From Onchidella celtica (lineage: Eukaryota > Mollusca > Gastropoda > Systellommatophora > Onchidiidae): a DNA stretch of 64,000 nt. Location of the stretch: positions 88,888,998 to 88,952,997 of the forward strand of contig OZ007567.1 of the NCBI GenBank assembly GCA_963931925.1. The letters run 5' to 3'. Every line of letters starts with the position of its first letter. Position 1 is the stretch's first letter. Below, one piece after another: positions 35,901 to 42,017 of the stretch. The notes beneath the pieces were generated by a model that was not told where the DNA came from, did not search any database, and was given only the letters and a program-made list of their open reading frames with translations. A program made the translations under genes and the position numbers.

Positions 35901-38900
35901 CCACCTACTCACAACAGACAAGTCATTTTCTCTCGCCCATGCGACTTCACTTTTACCGCTACAGTAAAATTTCAACGACACTCAGCCGTGGGATTGTTTT
36001 TCTTTAATTTCGCGTACTCCAAGCCGCCAGGCCCATGGCGTCTTAAAAAAGCACGGGCGGGATGCTTGAAGAAAAATTTTAAATACAATTTTTTCATCAA
36101 GTGTTATTTTTGAGCACAGATTTGAATTCAGCGACCCAAATTTAGGTACAGGCGGGAAGGCTTGGCCTTTTATCGCTTTATAAAGAATTTTTTTGGGTAA
36201 ATATTCATGTTTAGTCATTCAAAAACGGGCGCTCGGCCGTGTTCACGACCGTTTGGTGAGAACGAACCATTACAGTACATCCACGTGGGTAACCCTTTGC
36301 TTTTTCTCTCTATCGTAACCTCCGCTGTCAATGCCCGACCTGAGTAAAATCAGTGGCCCTGTGAATTTTACGATATCAGGTGCACCGTTTACTATTATAC
36401 TGCATTGTCGATCCCCCTGATGAATAATACATGGCAACAAATTTGAGCTCGCATGAGTGCGAGGGATCAGTGATGCCAGCAGAATAAAATTAAAATCCTA
36501 CACTCGACAAAGCGACCACATCCAGTAGTACGCATGGCGCCTCGGGCGTACGCTGGGTAGGTGACATAACAGGTGTAAACAAGGCGAGGCAGACAAAGAG
36601 CAATGGCAGGTATGAGCTGTAGCGAAACGACGATTACGAAAGATGACGGCGTGTATTTTGACCATGACACGGTTTAGGAAAATCATACTAAGCATTTTTT
36701 TTTCCTCTTTGGGACTTCAAAATGAGATCACACAAAGAGTAAAAATGGATAGAAAGATGTCATACTATGCGTTTTTTTCCCACGGAAATGAGGCATTGGG
36801 GAAGGGATAAAAGAAACACATCATACTAAAAGAAGATCATTTTAAGTGACTTCATTTTAAGTGGAGTCGACTGTATATCCTAGGTAACCTGTTTGGTATA
36901 TTTTCAGAACCAATTCATATGGTCATCTGAAATGTTCAAGTACAATGCAGTATGCACTAAACCTGTGCCCTAGAAGATCTTTTGCCTTGGCAACATAAGA
37001 ACCTGGCTGTTACAGCTAAAACAAAAATCCCAAACAACAATTAAACAGATCTCCAAACTTTCTGTAGAAGGTGGTAAATTTCTTAAAATTTGCGCATTTC
37101 ATTGACTGGTGTGGTAGCAAAACTGAAGTTTTCAAAACACATTACAGTGTGAGTTTTCAACTCACTTATTTACAAATTCTAATCTTCATGAATTTTCAAG
37201 AGATTCAAACTTACGTACGTTTTGATATATTTGTCATCCTTTTTGAAATTGTTTGAAAAGAAGAGGGGATGCAAAGTTGACAATATCATATATATTGTGA
37301 CACTGCACTTTAGGAAATGTCTGTTTTGGTTTTCTCAGGTTGATGGTGTCGTTCTTAATATCAGCTATGCTGCAAAGCTTTTTTTCATTAGGCAAATTTA
37401 ATTTGCACATTTGTGAAATGTTTGAATTGAAATGCCTTTTCTTTTTAGGAGGACTATGAAATACTGGGAGACACTTCTGGTGGGGAAATCACCAATGGAC
37501 CAAAGCGATCAAGGCTGGCTCAGAGGCATCTCTTCTCAGAATTTAGCATGGCTTGTGTTGGAGATAGTGCAGAAATGCCAAAAGGTAGCAAAATTCTGTG
37601 TATCGAGGGGTATTTGCCATATCGTTGTACGACATTTTGCCAATTTTGAGGTTTTGTCATGAAAATGGTTTTCTCACTCCTAATTTCATTATGTACACGT
37701 GTCATTCCAATCAGTTAATAACTTTTTGAGATAAGTGTTTTGTGACATAATAATGCACATTAGCCCTTTTGCTGACCAACCTCATTTTCTCGAAAGGCAA
37801 AAATGCCCATGCAACAGTATAGCATAATATCCGGCAATGTACAGTAGGTTACATTTTTTGCTTTCTTTGTCCCACAGCAAATGCCACGGTCAATGTCGTA
37901 TGTGTGCAGCTTACCATTAATCTCAGGCATAAGATTTACCATGTCACTGTACAATTTTGGTTGCCTTGGTTATTATGTTTGAGAGAACAGAAGCTGATCT
38001 TTCACATCAACAGAGATCACTAATGATAAGTCACTATGTAAGAAGTCTCAGAACTGCAATTTATAAAACTAAAAGTGATGCCTGTGCCTTAACTTGAAAG
38101 TAACAAAAATAATGCAGGAGAGGCTGTACATTGCGTTTGCCATGCACATTTAGCTAACATTTCAGCATTATTTGTTAATCCTTGAGATTTTTAAAATTTC
38201 AAACGGCTTACAACAATTACCTGGTGCAAATAGAATTGAAGTGAATGTTGACATTGTAAAGAAATGTATTGTAGCATATAAATATACATGTAGGTAGTCA
38301 CCTTTTTTTCCTCTTCCTTGAAATAGAAACCTTGTGTGACCTGCTCACTGCTTGCGGTGCTGTTATCGTGGACCATCCCATTGGCCTGTTGAGCCAGCTT
38401 ACCAAGTATAAATTGATTGTGCGATGTTCAGACTCTGAAGATGCAGCAACTTCAGTGGAGCTGGACATGTTTAATGGTAATGCTTTCAGGAAGCTCATGT
38501 GTGTTTTGTCTCTTTCAGTGTCATATTTTCATGTCAAGTAAGTTTTCAAAGTGTGATTTTTTGGTCTTTAAAACAATGGGAATAGGATCCATTATTTATT
38601 TTTAGCATCAGTGAAAGTCCAGAGGTATGGAATGATATGTATATGATGACATGTTTGGGTTGAGATAGTTTCTTAGACTGATCATTAATCTCATCAGGGT
38701 GGCCAGTTTATTAACAGAACATGGTGAAGTACAAATTTTGTGCCTCATTATAGTGAATACAGGCATGATTATTGATAATGGTAACACGGAATCCAGTGTT
38801 ATGAGCACTCTGGAGAGCCAAGTATGTGGACAGTTGAAATTTCAATTGTGAGAATTTTTTTTAATCACGCCTATTTGAATTGGTATAATGTAGGCCTATA

Positions 38901-41758
38901 TGTTTGAAGAGGAGTTTTGGGGTTGGTTTCCAGTTTGATGTTACTGTTCAATGAGATATGAACTTGTACCAGTTTGATGAGTGAAGTCATCTATTAATTA
39001 ATATACTTATACTATTCTGAACTGCAGGGTAACCATTTCTGGGTACAACTACATTGTAGTACCCTATAATTTATGAAATCACTTGATGAGCCAGTAGCTT
39101 CACAAAAATACACCTAGTAATTACAGTCGAGCACGCGAAACTCGAACACACTTAGGTCGAAATCACGGATCCCACGAACAGAGATCTAGGTCCCCAATTT
39201 ATTTCTCAATATTCTTAGTAGTTATTTCACGCGAACCTCGAACCGTGACACGGATTCGTCGAACCAGTTTTCCTGCTGCAAGTGAGATCCAAGCATCCCA
39301 GTAGCCTAGAAGTAGAAAAGAAAAAAACGAACGCCAACGCCAGAAACTTCATTCGGTTAGCCATAGCATAACCTAGTGGTGGCAGGATAGTGGGTATAGT
39401 CGCCCCCTCCCCCTTCCACTGATAAAAACGGGGACTAAAATACCTGAGACGACCGATTCGAGCAGTACAGGAAATAACCTTTTTTTTTTTTTTGGTTTGT
39501 CGCGCGCATAGATGTACATGACATTGTACTACATGATCATGTATGGTCTATGGCCCTGCGCTCATACTAATCATAGTCATACCGCAATAGAAAAATAAAA
39601 TACATGTAAAAAGAAAGGAAGCGTTGCCGTACGAATTGGAGTACCGAACAGAGAAAAATGGTGAGTTGTGTTCACCTTTTAGTATATTTTATCACTGTTG
39701 GGCTTGCCTTGTCCTATCGAAGCACTTGCAGAAGAGAAAAGACACGAACAAAACATTCGGGCACAAGGTCGCATGCCGCTGTCGCCACACGTGCCAGTTT
39801 AATATGTTACATGTACTTGCTTCTCTTTCAACTGGCCACGGGAGGGGGGAAATTAGGGGAAGTACAAGTAATTCGTGGCACCCGGTGTCAGTTGTAGTAT
39901 TTTCCTTGAATATACAGCAATAATGCCTCATTATTAATGCTTCATGTATTCCCCGAAATTCGGCAAACTCGAACTAAATGAAGCGACCCCAAAGAATTCG
40001 AGTTTTCCGTGCTCGACTGTATTCTGTACCCAGCCATGAAAATAAATGCTTACAATGTTACATTCCCAATACAGTGGACTTCACTTGAGTTGAACTCGCA
40101 TGAGTTGATCTTTTTTGGTGGAGCCACCACCGTTGCATCATATTTTATATTAAAATAGAACGGTTGTGTTGATTTCAACTCAAGCGTCGCGACGCCTGTG
40201 TTGACTTTGATTTCCTGTCCCATCCACTGGTGGGAACACCAAGACTAAGCTTTCAGTTTCAAGGGCTCTCCCCTATCAAAAAGTGTAGCACCGGCTGGCG
40301 AATTGTTGTTGAACACATTTGCATTATTATCTCATTTTCTCCTAAGCTGACTAGGCTATCATCTAGAATTATCTGTGTCTAAGAACCAATCAGGAACAAG
40401 CTCTGAAATGACCTTTGCCCCAAATGCTCACGTTGGCTCGTTAATAGTGCTAATTAATCTGGATAAACCATTGTTTAGCGCTCGGGAGTATCATGCTGCG
40501 TTCTGAAGAATATTACAGCTGTCAGTGTCATTGGTTAGAGACTTACAAATGTTTTGTTGGTTAATTCATTAGTAACTGTAATAAGGCATAGCAGGGAATG
40601 TTTTACTGACCACATAAAAACCACCTGCACAGCGGTATTGTGTTAGTCGGCAAGGATCAATGCCACCCAGATAAGATCCGATTCCCCCCCCCCCCCCCGT
40701 GAATGAGGTCACTGGTCCGGTCAGCAGGCTTGACCAGTAGCATCGGCTAGAGGTTTTAATAAGCACAGACGTTAGAGGGTATCCCAAATTCATATTGTAC
40801 CCTGCCATGTAGTTTATGATTTTTATGAGTGGCAAGCAAAGATTAGAAACTGTAGTGCATTGACCGACCATTGCATTGACTGATTCACTTTGAATAAGTT
40901 TCATTGACCCCCCCCCTCCCCCCTTTTAATGTAAAGTTAATACATGTATTGGTTACTTCTCTTGATATCGGGTCGGCAACAGATGAGTTGAACAACAGAT
41001 GTGTTGATCTTTTTTTTTATCCCCTCCCCCCCCCCCCCCCCCCCCATGACATCAACTCAAGCGTAGTTACATTGCTCATTTGATTGTACATGTATGTACT
41101 ATACAGTGTACATGTATGTCCTTTTGTTGTGTTTCCTGGGCAGGGTTATACATGTAACTGTATTTTGTCTGGAATTTTCTTTTGCTCCTGAAGTCTAAAA
41201 GCTCAACTTTGCTTTAGGATGCTATGCAGAATGCTTTACTGTATTTGTGCTCTTTTCCTTCCATTCTTTTGTCTGCTTTACCAAGTTTTGTATAATAGTA
41301 TTTGCAGAGTGTCTATTTTTGTATTGTGCAAAAATTCTGAAGTTTTTTTTAGCTCTTCTAACGTGTATTTCTGAGCTGACATAGTTGTCCCATGGCATTT
41401 TGCACACTAGGACTTAACACTTGCAGCTGGGATATTTGTTTATAAACTTTATGTACATATGTATATTTCTTATGTAATGAAATGAAGAAACTGAAAGTTG
41501 GAACATTGATGAGAAGGATTTACAATGTAGTTTGTCTTCTAGTTTGTACAGACCTTCATTTCAGTAAATGTGTGTGGGAAAACTTGCATAATAATATAGA
41601 TTCAGAAGTTATTGTTTATCTTTTCAGGTCTTTATAAGCACACCCAATTGTTGACTGTGATGAGAGAGTGGGTCCTGGACAGTCTTGGAGCGTTCACTCT
41701 TCTGCCTTTGACAGAATATGTTCTCAACACATGCGAAAACATTGCTACTCCATTTTAG
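5930..41758 (+). CDS. BRCA1: BRCA1 orthologue, complete (17 coding exons, ~2732 aa)
   Basis: BRCA1 is a nuclear RING E3 ligase that pairs with BARD1 and acts in homologous-recombination repair. Exons: 5930-5994, 8882-8935, 11175-11249, 12258-12346, 12762-12847, 13394-13466, 14561-14733, 14932-20928, 26665-26803, 27689-27765, 29597-29708, 30106-30734, 33703-33790, 34876-35000, 37449-37584, 38327-38476, 41628-41758. They sum to 8199 nt, in frame, ending TAG. The RING C3HC4 ligands are Cys19, 22, 34, His36, Cys39, 42, 55, 58. A coiled coil follows SSGHSSQSETLSTQ (residues ~2263-2310), and two BRCT repeats occupy ~2513-2732. Exon lengths of 54, 89 and 88 bp equal those of human BRCA1 exons 3, 6 and 17 as I recall them. 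The absence of ankyrin repeats argues against BARD1. At ~2732 aa it is much longer than the human protein (1863), owing to the central exon. The start is favoured by an upstream in-frame TAA. Confidence 0.92.
6483..6680 (+). repeat. tRNA-like SINE fragments (two box-B-like units)
   Basis: 6483-6560 resembles the 5' part of a tRNA-derived SINE: AGCAATTAGCATG looks like box A and GTGGTTCGATTTTC like box B. A second box-B-like GTGGTTTGATTCTC follows near 6650. Both are followed by a similar GTAGG(C/T) string. The 3' ends are not definable. Confidence 0.4.
6829..7155. repeat. Minisatellite with palindromic core units
   Basis: About nine units of 36 bp, with some 31 bp variants. The unit core is a near-palindrome present in both orientations, GCCAATAATGTTGGC in some copies and GCCAACATTATCGGC in others, while the spacer (GATAAACC-GGCAGTATCC) keeps one orientation. 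Because 36 is a multiple of three, the minus strand is open for 100 codons, but this is a repeat artefact. Confidence 0.8.
7620..8165 (+). repeat. Dispersed repeat, copy 1
   Basis: Shares an extended similar core with 40225-40750: both contain CTAAGAACCAATCAG, AAGCTCTGAAATGACCTTT and ATAAGGCATAGCAG in the same order and spacing. The second copy lies inside a CAGTG-ended MITE, so this is probably a decayed copy of the same element. Ends not determined. Confidence 0.6.
8882..8935 (+). CDS. BRCA1: BRCA1 coding exon 2 (RING)
   Basis: 54 bp, residues 22-40, CLELLTNPVSTRCDHQFCR. Contains Cys34, His36 and Cys39. Acceptor TTTTTTACAG, donor GCAG|GTAAAG. Same length as the equivalent human exon. Confidence 0.92.
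9290..10415. repeat. Possible dispersed non-coding insertion (LTR-like?), copy 1
   Basis: Starts near GAGGGCAGTGTCACGAGCAG and ends near GTGAATCTAACAG; its composition differs from the flanking intron. Its 5' part resembles 31105-31150 (AGGGTCTT after a similar leader). A TG...CA boundary pair is possible, but I see no target duplication, no primer-binding site and no ORF. Confidence 0.3.
10682..10860 (+). repeat. Imperfect tandem duplication, ~90 bp x 2
   Basis: Unit 1 (10682-about 10771) and unit 2 (about 10772-10860) share CATATTGA, TGGCTGACGT, TAATGAA, GAGTGA and AGAATTCTGGA in order, with substitutions throughout. Confidence 0.7.
11175..11249 (+). CDS. BRCA1: BRCA1 coding exon 3 (RING)
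   Basis: Residues 40-65, RFCITQFLQTKRSVPCPLCK followed by VPVTK. Supplies Cys42 and the final CPLC pair. Acceptor CTTTCAG, donor AAAAG|GTAGTA. Confidence 0.92.
11322..12049. mobile_element. piggyBac-like MITE at TTAA
   Basis: Exact TTAA on both sides (11318-11321 and 12050-12053), with termini CCCTTTCGTGTT inverted perfectly at the other end. TTAA plus CCC termini is the piggyBac signature. 728 bp, no transposase. It lies between BRCA1 RING exons 3 and 4. Confidence 0.8.
12258..12346 (+). CDS. BRCA1: BRCA1 coding exon 4 (helix after RING)
   Basis: 89 bp, residues 65-95, RGLQERIELGNVVTNVKKLI then AAFETDTGQK. Corresponds to the helix following the RING that packs against BARD1 in the human complex. 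Confidence 0.9.
12762..12847 (+). CDS. BRCA1: BRCA1 coding exon 5
   Basis: Residues 95-123, CTPSKGPQRIYPSIPEDLGT then SARRLSRQR. Ends in phase 0 at a GTAAGC donor. No domain recognised; probably disordered. Confidence 0.8.
12848..14560 (+). other. BRCA1 introns 5 and 6 (non-coding content)
   Basis: Apart from coding exon 6, this stretch holds a 15-base G run at 13897-13911. A less AT-rich block at about 13980-14195 may be a small insertion, but I find no clear termini. Confidence 0.5.
13394..13466 (+). CDS. BRCA1: BRCA1 coding exon 6
   Basis: Residues 124-148, LTDKFREQGRSDTNEKGLST. Acceptor CTATTTAAG, donor ATCA|GTAAAT. The phase fits both neighbours. No domain seen. Confidence 0.75.
14561..14733 (+). 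CDS. BRCA1: BRCA1 coding exon 7
   Basis: Residues 148-205; begins NEELCQTVSGRILEGHG and ends KSTLNEQLYSEVT. Contains a basic VRRSNRMSGK stretch. Acceptor CTTTTCAG, donor ACT|GTAAGT. Confidence 0.8.
14932..20928 (+). CDS. BRCA1: BRCA1 coding exon 8, giant central exon (~1999 codons)
   Basis: An uninterrupted 5997 bp exon coding residues 206-2204, equivalent to human exon 11 but almost twice its length. Mostly Ser/Lys/Glu-rich and presumably disordered. Ordered-looking islands are a basic PRRKRIFKSRSP near residue 690, a helix EDYDLMFSTQEALKKMQEEQ with a following FGFDNSEEDSS near 970-1000, and FSDSEEDDVLIVRRSKRKC near 1630, which resembles an acidic patch plus nuclear-localisation signal. Several SQ/TQ sites are visible, consistent with checkpoint-kinase targets. 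Acceptor TTTTTGTAG, donor GAACAA|GTGAGC. Reading through the donor adds six residues before TAA at 20947-20949. Confidence 0.9.
21661..25617 (-). mobile_element. Full-length non-LTR retrotransposon (LINE, APE-type)
   Basis: Flanked by a perfect 10 bp direct repeat GTGACAATAT (21651-21660 and 25618-25627). Transcribed right to left; the 3' end is AT-rich (TATATTAT-like) just after the ORF. The ~0.7 kb upstream of the ORF is GC-richer and would be the 5'UTR. Length about 3.96 kb, consistent with a complete one-ORF element of RTE/CR1-like type. Confidence 0.85.
21718..24849 (-). CDS. LINE ORF: endonuclease-reverse transcriptase (1043 codons)
   Basis: Encodes target-primed retrotransposition machinery. 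APE-like endonuclease at residues ~1-250: ALQETR with the catalytic Glu, GDFNAR, and DTDHALV with the catalytic Asp-His. Reverse transcriptase at ~480-760: NYRGISLL, CGFRSKRSTIDM, the catalytic DLTKAFDTV, SGVKQGCVLAP and the FADD box with both Asp. The C-terminus has WLGHLHRMENDRIPRQ, GRPHLRFKD and a Cys/His cluster CNHCHRTLG-RISHERSC that may bind nucleic acid. No stop or frameshift inside. The first Met is just after the conserved GTWNVRT at 24850-24870, and that frame stays open upstream to a TAG at 24934-24936, so true translation may start elsewhere. I cannot fix the clade by eye. Confidence 0.9.
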   Translation of the reverse strand: MRPGLQQQDLTDIDSIRKSQIIDRELQLLNIDITALQETRLPDSGSVKEENYTFFWQGLSSEQPRIHGVGFAVKNSLINSIATPIGVSERIMTLRLNTRSGFTNIICVYAPTLTSSDETKDIFYEALQRTLHNIPLTEGLLILGDFNARVGADHSAWPKCIGHFGIGNINENGQRLLELCSVNSLCVTNTYFDLKRCQRTSWRHPRSGHWHQLDLILSRRKSLGCIKITRSLHSADCDTDHALVVSKIKISAKKIYRSKAPSIPKINVTAIRDESNRKSFEKLFAESMDNVTQCDSVDETWNTLSSKIHDCAIKSFGQHKVSNNDWVAQNSEILLPLIEQKKSAFNEYNKNCNQSTKTCLKNAKAKLQLEVRRCANKYWTDLCNSIQEANEKGDMKTAFSQMKVALGPIITKSAPLKSVNGEPITDKNEQLNRWVEHYSLLYSTEKNIPPDFEEHLQKLPIMAELDAEPSLVELSNAIDHLSAGKATGSDNIPAEVLKDLKGPLLPHLYNLLLQCWKEGVIPHDMRDAKIVTLYKNKGDKGDCNNYRGISLLSITGKAFARVILCRLQQLAEKVLPETQCGFRSKRSTIDMIFALRQIQEKCKEQNRPLITCFVDLTKAFDTVSRSGLYAVLKSIGCPPTLLKLIASFHTDMRACVNFEGCTSNSFAVNSGVKQGCVLAPTLFGIYFAALLKNAFGQCSGGVLINTRVDGSIFNVARLKAKSRTEHIMLQELLFADDAAIVAHDETTLQALINSLAKACDKFMLKISVSKTVVLTQGLRNPNPIMLNGSPLEQVGKFCYLGSTISGSTDITTEINARIGKAATAFGKLSKRVWNNSKLTIKTKVLVYQTCVLSTLLYGSETWTTYSKHERSLNSFHLRCLRKILKIKWQDRISNIEVLSRANIPSTQALLGKKRLRWLGHLHRMENDRIPRQILYGELATGNRPRGRPHLRFKDTCKVTMKAFNIDPNEWENLASDRSRWRQKLRSGTLAIDFKAKETYLTKRQRRNENTRQSEPKRLTCNHCHRTLGSNIGRISHERSCQSK
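25886..26477. mobile_element. TA-flanked CAGT/CGGT MITE
   Basis: TA at 25884-25885 and 26478-26479. Left terminus CAGTACACCTCGAATCC; inverted right terminus CGGTACACCTCGGACTG. Repeated CCAACGAAC motifs sit near the ends. 592 bp, non-coding. It begins 74 bp after the neighbouring MITE ends. Confidence 0.75.
26665..26803 (+). CDS. BRCA1: BRCA1 coding exon 9 (acidic/basic segment)
   Basis: Residues 2205-2251. Has a run of seven Asp (EEVDDDDDDD), then a basic KMKRKKRQQ and then acidic SDSDDSDSD. Acceptor TTTTTGCAG, donor GATA|GTGAGT. The basic cluster looks like a nuclear-localisation signal. Confidence 0.8.
27689..27765 (+). CDS. BRCA1: BRCA1 coding exon 10
   Basis: Residues 2251-2276, IGEHEPSTNNTLSSGHSSQS then ETLSTQ. 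The LSSGHSSQSE-TQ string closely matches human BRCA1 just upstream of its PALB2-binding coiled coil, a strong orthology signature. Donor CAG|GTAAGG. Confidence 0.88.
27998..29336. mobile_element. pogo/Tigger-like MITE interrupted by a LINE-derived insert
   Basis: TA at 27996-27997 and 29337-29338. The termini CAGTAGTCTCCGTCTAAGAA are perfectly inverted over 20 bases. Internal copies of GGGTTCTTAGGCGGA-type repeats sit near both ends. About 0.76 kb without the insert. In BRCA1 intron 10. Confidence 0.82.
28177..28747 (+). mobile_element. Short LINE-derived element (5' leader joined to 3' end)
   Basis: Flanked by a perfect 12 bp direct repeat AAAGTTACGACT (28165-28176 and 28748-28759). The 5' part has CGTAAGAGGCGACTAAA, which looks like a LINE leader. 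From about 28374 the plus strand codes a LINE C-terminus: CLRKLLKIRW, RRWRWIGHTLRRPGNSITKK, WNNVKRLAHDREGW. It ends in a GATGATGATG tail typical of RTE-type elements. The endonuclease and RT core are absent, so it was mobilised in trans. It is a different family from the 21661-25617 LINE. Confidence 0.78.
29597..29708 (+). CDS. BRCA1: BRCA1 coding exon 11 (coiled coil)
   Basis: Residues 2277-2314, QQEALEGDVAKLHKEIQEYE and following. Heptad-like pattern where human BRCA1 has its PALB2-binding coiled coil. The acceptor CTGAAG lacks a strong pyrimidine tract, so the exact 5' boundary is the least certain of the set. Confidence 0.8.
30106..30734 (+). CDS. BRCA1: BRCA1 coding exon 12 (linker into BRCT1)
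   Basis: Residues 2314-2523. Begins GYESKKLSEVFVIDDSPIA, followed by an acidic DDEDSDDLFLSPAPPSPPS and a basic QKKPKPKRDADQFMKQF. It has an SQ cluster (TSQKSRLSQQSQ) and ends LCFVASGMGREEN, the first strand of BRCT1 (human VVSGLTPEE). The donor is AAT|GTGAGT at 30735; the frame stays open in the intron to 30857 but the BRCT homology stops at the donor. Confidence 0.85.
31090..32470. repeat. Possible dispersed non-coding insertion (LTR-like?), copy 2
   Basis: Begins near TGTTACGAATCTGGTAATGG. Its start resembles 9300-9340, with AATG-GGGCAGTG-like and AGGGTCTT strings in order. No ORF and no confident duplication; boundaries approximate. It could be a solo LTR or a non-autonomous DNA element. 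Confidence 0.3.
33173..33500 (+). repeat. tRNA-derived SINE
   Basis: The 5' head has pol III promoter elements: a box-A-like TGGTCTGGAGGCAAGATG and an excellent box B GGTTCGAATCC near 33227. A body of about 250 bp follows, including GCGCCTGGTCTTCTCGGATA. The body may be one of the conserved SINE central domains, but I cannot assign it. The 3' end is uncertain. Confidence 0.6.
33703..33790 (+). CDS. BRCA1: BRCA1 coding exon 13 (BRCT1)
   Basis: 88 bp, residues 2524-2553, LMVLSLVEKHRARFSSKFTN then DVTHVIMRA. Matches the human exon 17 segment ending THVVMKT. Acceptor TTATGCAG, donor GCAG|GTATTA. Confidence 0.92.
34876..35000 (+). CDS. BRCA1: BRCA1 coding exon 14 (BRCT1)
   Basis: Residues 2553-2594: GFERVCDRTLKFFQGVAHR, then CWVVTFAWVEDSLHANRLLPE. 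Carries the conserved Trp of the BRCT fold (WVEDS). Acceptor GTTTATAG, donor GAG|GTGAGT. Confidence 0.92.
35133..36873. mobile_element. TA-flanked CAGT-ended DNA element
   Basis: TA at 35131-35132 and 36874-36875. Left terminus CAGTGGACATTGCTTAAGAT; inverted right terminus CAGTCGACTCCACTTAAAAT, followed on both sides by GA-GTC. ATTTTAAGTG-type subterminal repeats are present. 1741 bp, no transposase ORF. Confidence 0.72.
35803..36268. mobile_element. MITE nested in the 35133-36873 element
   Basis: Inverted ends GGTACGTTCACACCAAAC and GGTTCGTTCTCACCAAAC, with a second matched block CACGGCCGAGCG further in on both sides. 466 bp. GC-richer than its surroundings. The target duplication is unclear; PIF/Harbinger-like by its termini, but that is a guess. 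Confidence 0.6.
37449..37584 (+). CDS. BRCA1: BRCA1 coding exon 15 (inter-BRCT linker, BRCT2 start)
   Basis: Residues 2595-2640, EDYEILGDTSGGEITNGPKR then SRLAQRHLFSEFSMACVGDS. The GPKRSR string matches the human BRCT linker GPKRAR. Acceptor TTTTTAG, donor AAAG|GTAGCA. Confidence 0.92.
38327..38476 (+). CDS. BRCA1: BRCA1 coding exon 16 (BRCT2)
   Basis: Residues 2640-2690, ETLCDLLTACGAVIVDHPIG and following. Corresponds to human LCGASVVKE-containing BRCT2. Acceptor GAAATAG, donor AATG|GTAATG. Confidence 0.88.
39124..40019. mobile_element. Young pogo/Tigger-like MITE
   Basis: TA at 39122-39123 and 40020-40021. Termini CAGTCGAGCACG are inverted; 21-22 of the first 23-24 bases match, the best terminal pair among these elements here. 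AACTCGAA and TTCGAG motifs repeat near the ends. 896 bp, no ORF of note. Confidence 0.82.
40072..41074. mobile_element. Decayed CAGT-ended MITE carrying dispersed-repeat core
   Basis: Left TA then CAGTGGACTTCACTTGAGTT; inverted right end CAATGTAACTACGCTTGAGT, sharing the exact CTTGAGTTGA. The right TA is lost. The internal core (40225-40750) is shared with 7620-8165. Contains C runs at 40684-40698 and 41026-41045. Confidence 0.65.
41628..41758 (+). CDS. BRCA1: BRCA1 coding exon 17 (BRCT2 end, stop)
   Basis: Residues 2690-2732, GLYKHTQLLTVMREWVLDSL then GAFTLLPLTEYVLNTC. REWVLDS is the diagnostic BRCT2 tryptophan helix, identical to human REWVLDS. TAG stop at 41756-41758. Confidence 0.93.
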
Positions 41759-42017
41759 TTGTGTAGGCCTACATGTCATTATTAGTATTAGTATGATACC
41801 TAATTTTAGGAAACTTTATTAAACGCGCATGAAGTCAGGATATAATATACATATCTTTGTACCTTTCTAAATGTGCTCAAAATTGCAGTGAAAATGAAGT
41901 GGTGTCTTAATTTTTTGCCTCTTGCACACTGATGATAATGTGATTCTCTCAGACTCAATGAATCATTCAGAGTATTCAAGTGTAGATTTAATGCAGCCTC
42001 AAATTGGCGCTGTATTA

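Larger units (their letters stand above)
35001..37448 (+). other. BRCA1 intron 14 (non-coding content)
   Basis: Dominated by the 1.74 kb MITE 35133-36873, which itself contains an inverted-repeat element at 35803-36268. The remaining 36880-37448 shows nothing recognisable. Confidence 0.65.
38477..41627 (+). other. BRCA1 intron 16 (non-coding content)
   Basis: Holds two MITEs almost back to back (39124-40019 and 40072-41074). The flanks 38477-39121 and 41075-41627 show no recognisable feature. Confidence 0.65.

Noticed and set aside
5930-41758. BARD1 instead of BRCA1
   Set aside because: No ankyrin repeats; the LSSGHSSQSE string, GPKRSR linker and REWVLDS helix are BRCA1-specific.
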